In this document: in pieces, positions 63,303 through 64,000 of the stretch
Numbering within the stretch: the stretch's first letter is position 1
Layout of the letters: the number at the start of each line of letters is the position of its first letter
Source: Chondrus crispus
Taxonomy: Eukaryota > Rhodophyta > Florideophyceae > Gigartinales > Gigartinaceae
Assembly (NCBI RefSeq): GCF_000350225.1
Contig: NW_005178809.1
Coordinates: 391,875-455,874, forward strand
Direction of reading: 5' to 3'
Length of the DNA stretch: 64,000 bases
Notes under the pieces: model-generated
Database searches by the model: none
Told to the model about the DNA's origin: nothing
What the model saw: the letters and a program-made list of their open reading frames with translations, nothing else
Translations under genes and position numbers: made by a program

Positions 63303-64000
63303 ATGTCAACTGCCTTTTCTTCTCAAAACAAAGCCTCAAACAGTCAAGTCTTGCATGAGGAATCATTTTCAGTCATGGGAGGGAAAGAAGGCGTTCATGG
63401 CACCGGGAGTGATCGCTTTCGTCAACTACTCGAATTTTTTGAAGATGAGCCAGAGCGGAACCCGAATCTCACTCGACACTCAATTTCGAGTCTTGCATCG
63501 CCACGGATAGTTGGAATATCGCCAACAGAAAGGCCTCAGGCTCTAAATTATGTCCATGTTGGCTCACCTTCAAAGCATATTTTGGGGACCTCTTCGCAAC
63601 GTGTTTTGTTCAGGCCGCTTGCACAAAACTCTAAGCCCAGCGCAGTTCCGCGCCCAATCGCCCATTTTGACAATACCGGCAAACCGTTGCCTCATGTCGC
63701 AGAAACGGTTAGCAATACCGAAACCTTCCACCACGGTGTGCTGCCATCTCCATCAAAACTGCGACATGACGCTAATGCCGTGGACGCCGATGGGTTTCCT
63801 GTCTCATCATCGGAAAGCTCTGATCAGACTTTCTCTAAATGTAATCGAGGTACTCAGCTATCATCAAAGAAGGGTGGTCAAGCTGAGAAATCAAGGAGCA
63901 ATCACGATGGACTCCAGTCTGATGTTTTCCGGCGATACAATACTGGACTGAAAAGGGCTGCGAATATAGTGCGCAGTTTCAGCAAGGCCCTCTACAAGAA
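63303..64000 (+). CDS. Hypothetical protein, N-terminal part, runs off the window
   Basis: An open frame of 232 codons from ATG 63303 to the window end without a stop. It starts MSTAFSSQNKASNSQVLHEE and is Ser-, Pro- and Asn-rich with low hydrophobicity, so largely disordered; a more helical basic segment appears at the edge (RYNTGLKRAANIVRSFSKAL). No domain can be named from this portion. A TATA box lies 98 bp upstream. Codon use resembles that of the neighbouring conserved genes, which supports it as real. Confidence 0.6.
   Translation, partial: MSTAFSSQNKASNSQVLHEESFSVMGGKEGVHGTGSDRFRQLLEFFEDEPERNPNLTRHSISSLASPRIVGISPTERPQALNYVHVGSPSKHILGTSSQRVLFRPLAQNSKPSAVPRPIAHFDNTGKPLPHVAETVSNTETFHHGVLPSPSKLRHDANAVDADGFPVSSSESSDQTFSKCNRGTQLSSKKGGQAEKSRSNHDGLQSDVFRRYNTGLKRAANIVRSFSKALYK

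Noticed and set aside
63550-63951. 133-codon frame in the right-edge gene
   Set aside because: It overlaps the frame from 63303, which is open over the whole distance and has a better start context.

Overview
This window looks like nuclear DNA of a multicellular (florideophyte-type) red alga. The assignment is an inference. It rests on a cryptochrome with plant-like motifs, a nuclear carbamoyl-phosphate synthase large subunit with a plastid-type leader, a BIN4-like topoisomerase VI partner, genes with no intron or one short intron, and many LTR and DNA transposons between compact genes. No search was run; an unplaced relative is possible.

Layout. 145-9567 is a young LTR element on the minus strand with matching 5-bp target duplications (GTTCT). 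It keeps a gag-like region and a chromodomain but no recognisable pol enzymes, and it carries a nested solo LTR, a nested TIR element and two hairpin-cored minisatellites. A PIF/Harbinger-like element (9582-10458) follows. The first conserved genes are carB (10960-14541, +) and a 1417-aa cryptochrome (15104-19357, -), which converge. 19.4-30.0 kb is a second transposon block: a hairpin-ended MITE, an AAT-flanked TIR element with a nested TTA-flanked element and a GC-rich ORF, a solo LTR, and a nearly whole Ty3/gypsy element (24014-30025, -).

30.0-46.6 kb holds DNA-transposon genes: pogo-like ends, a decayed hAT transposase (30830-32909, -), a TNP2/EnSpm-like transposase (36560-40353, -), and two unfamiliar companions, a 428-aa protein with a Tudor-like start (34798-36084, +) and a large protein (40650-43830, +) split by a solo LTR. 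I take these three as the best candidate for an undescribed multi-gene mobile unit. Another solo LTR (44935-45710) follows.

46.6-64.0 kb is conserved gene space: CHD1-type remodeller (47899-53092, +, one intron), a small tail-anchored protein, BIN4-like protein, cis-prenyltransferase, a tandem fusion of two COG0523/CobW modules whose first P-loop is lost, a BLOC-1 subunit 2-like protein with one intron, and a gene running off the right edge. Two sites (46693-46815 and 57809-57913) show the same odd architecture: two abutting near-perfect hairpins, each with a one-base loop.

The genes are ordinary single-gene eukaryotic units and no operon-like logic is seen. Functions represented are plastid arginine/pyrimidine supply, light sensing, chromatin remodelling, DNA topology, dolichol synthesis, metal handling and endolysosomal trafficking.
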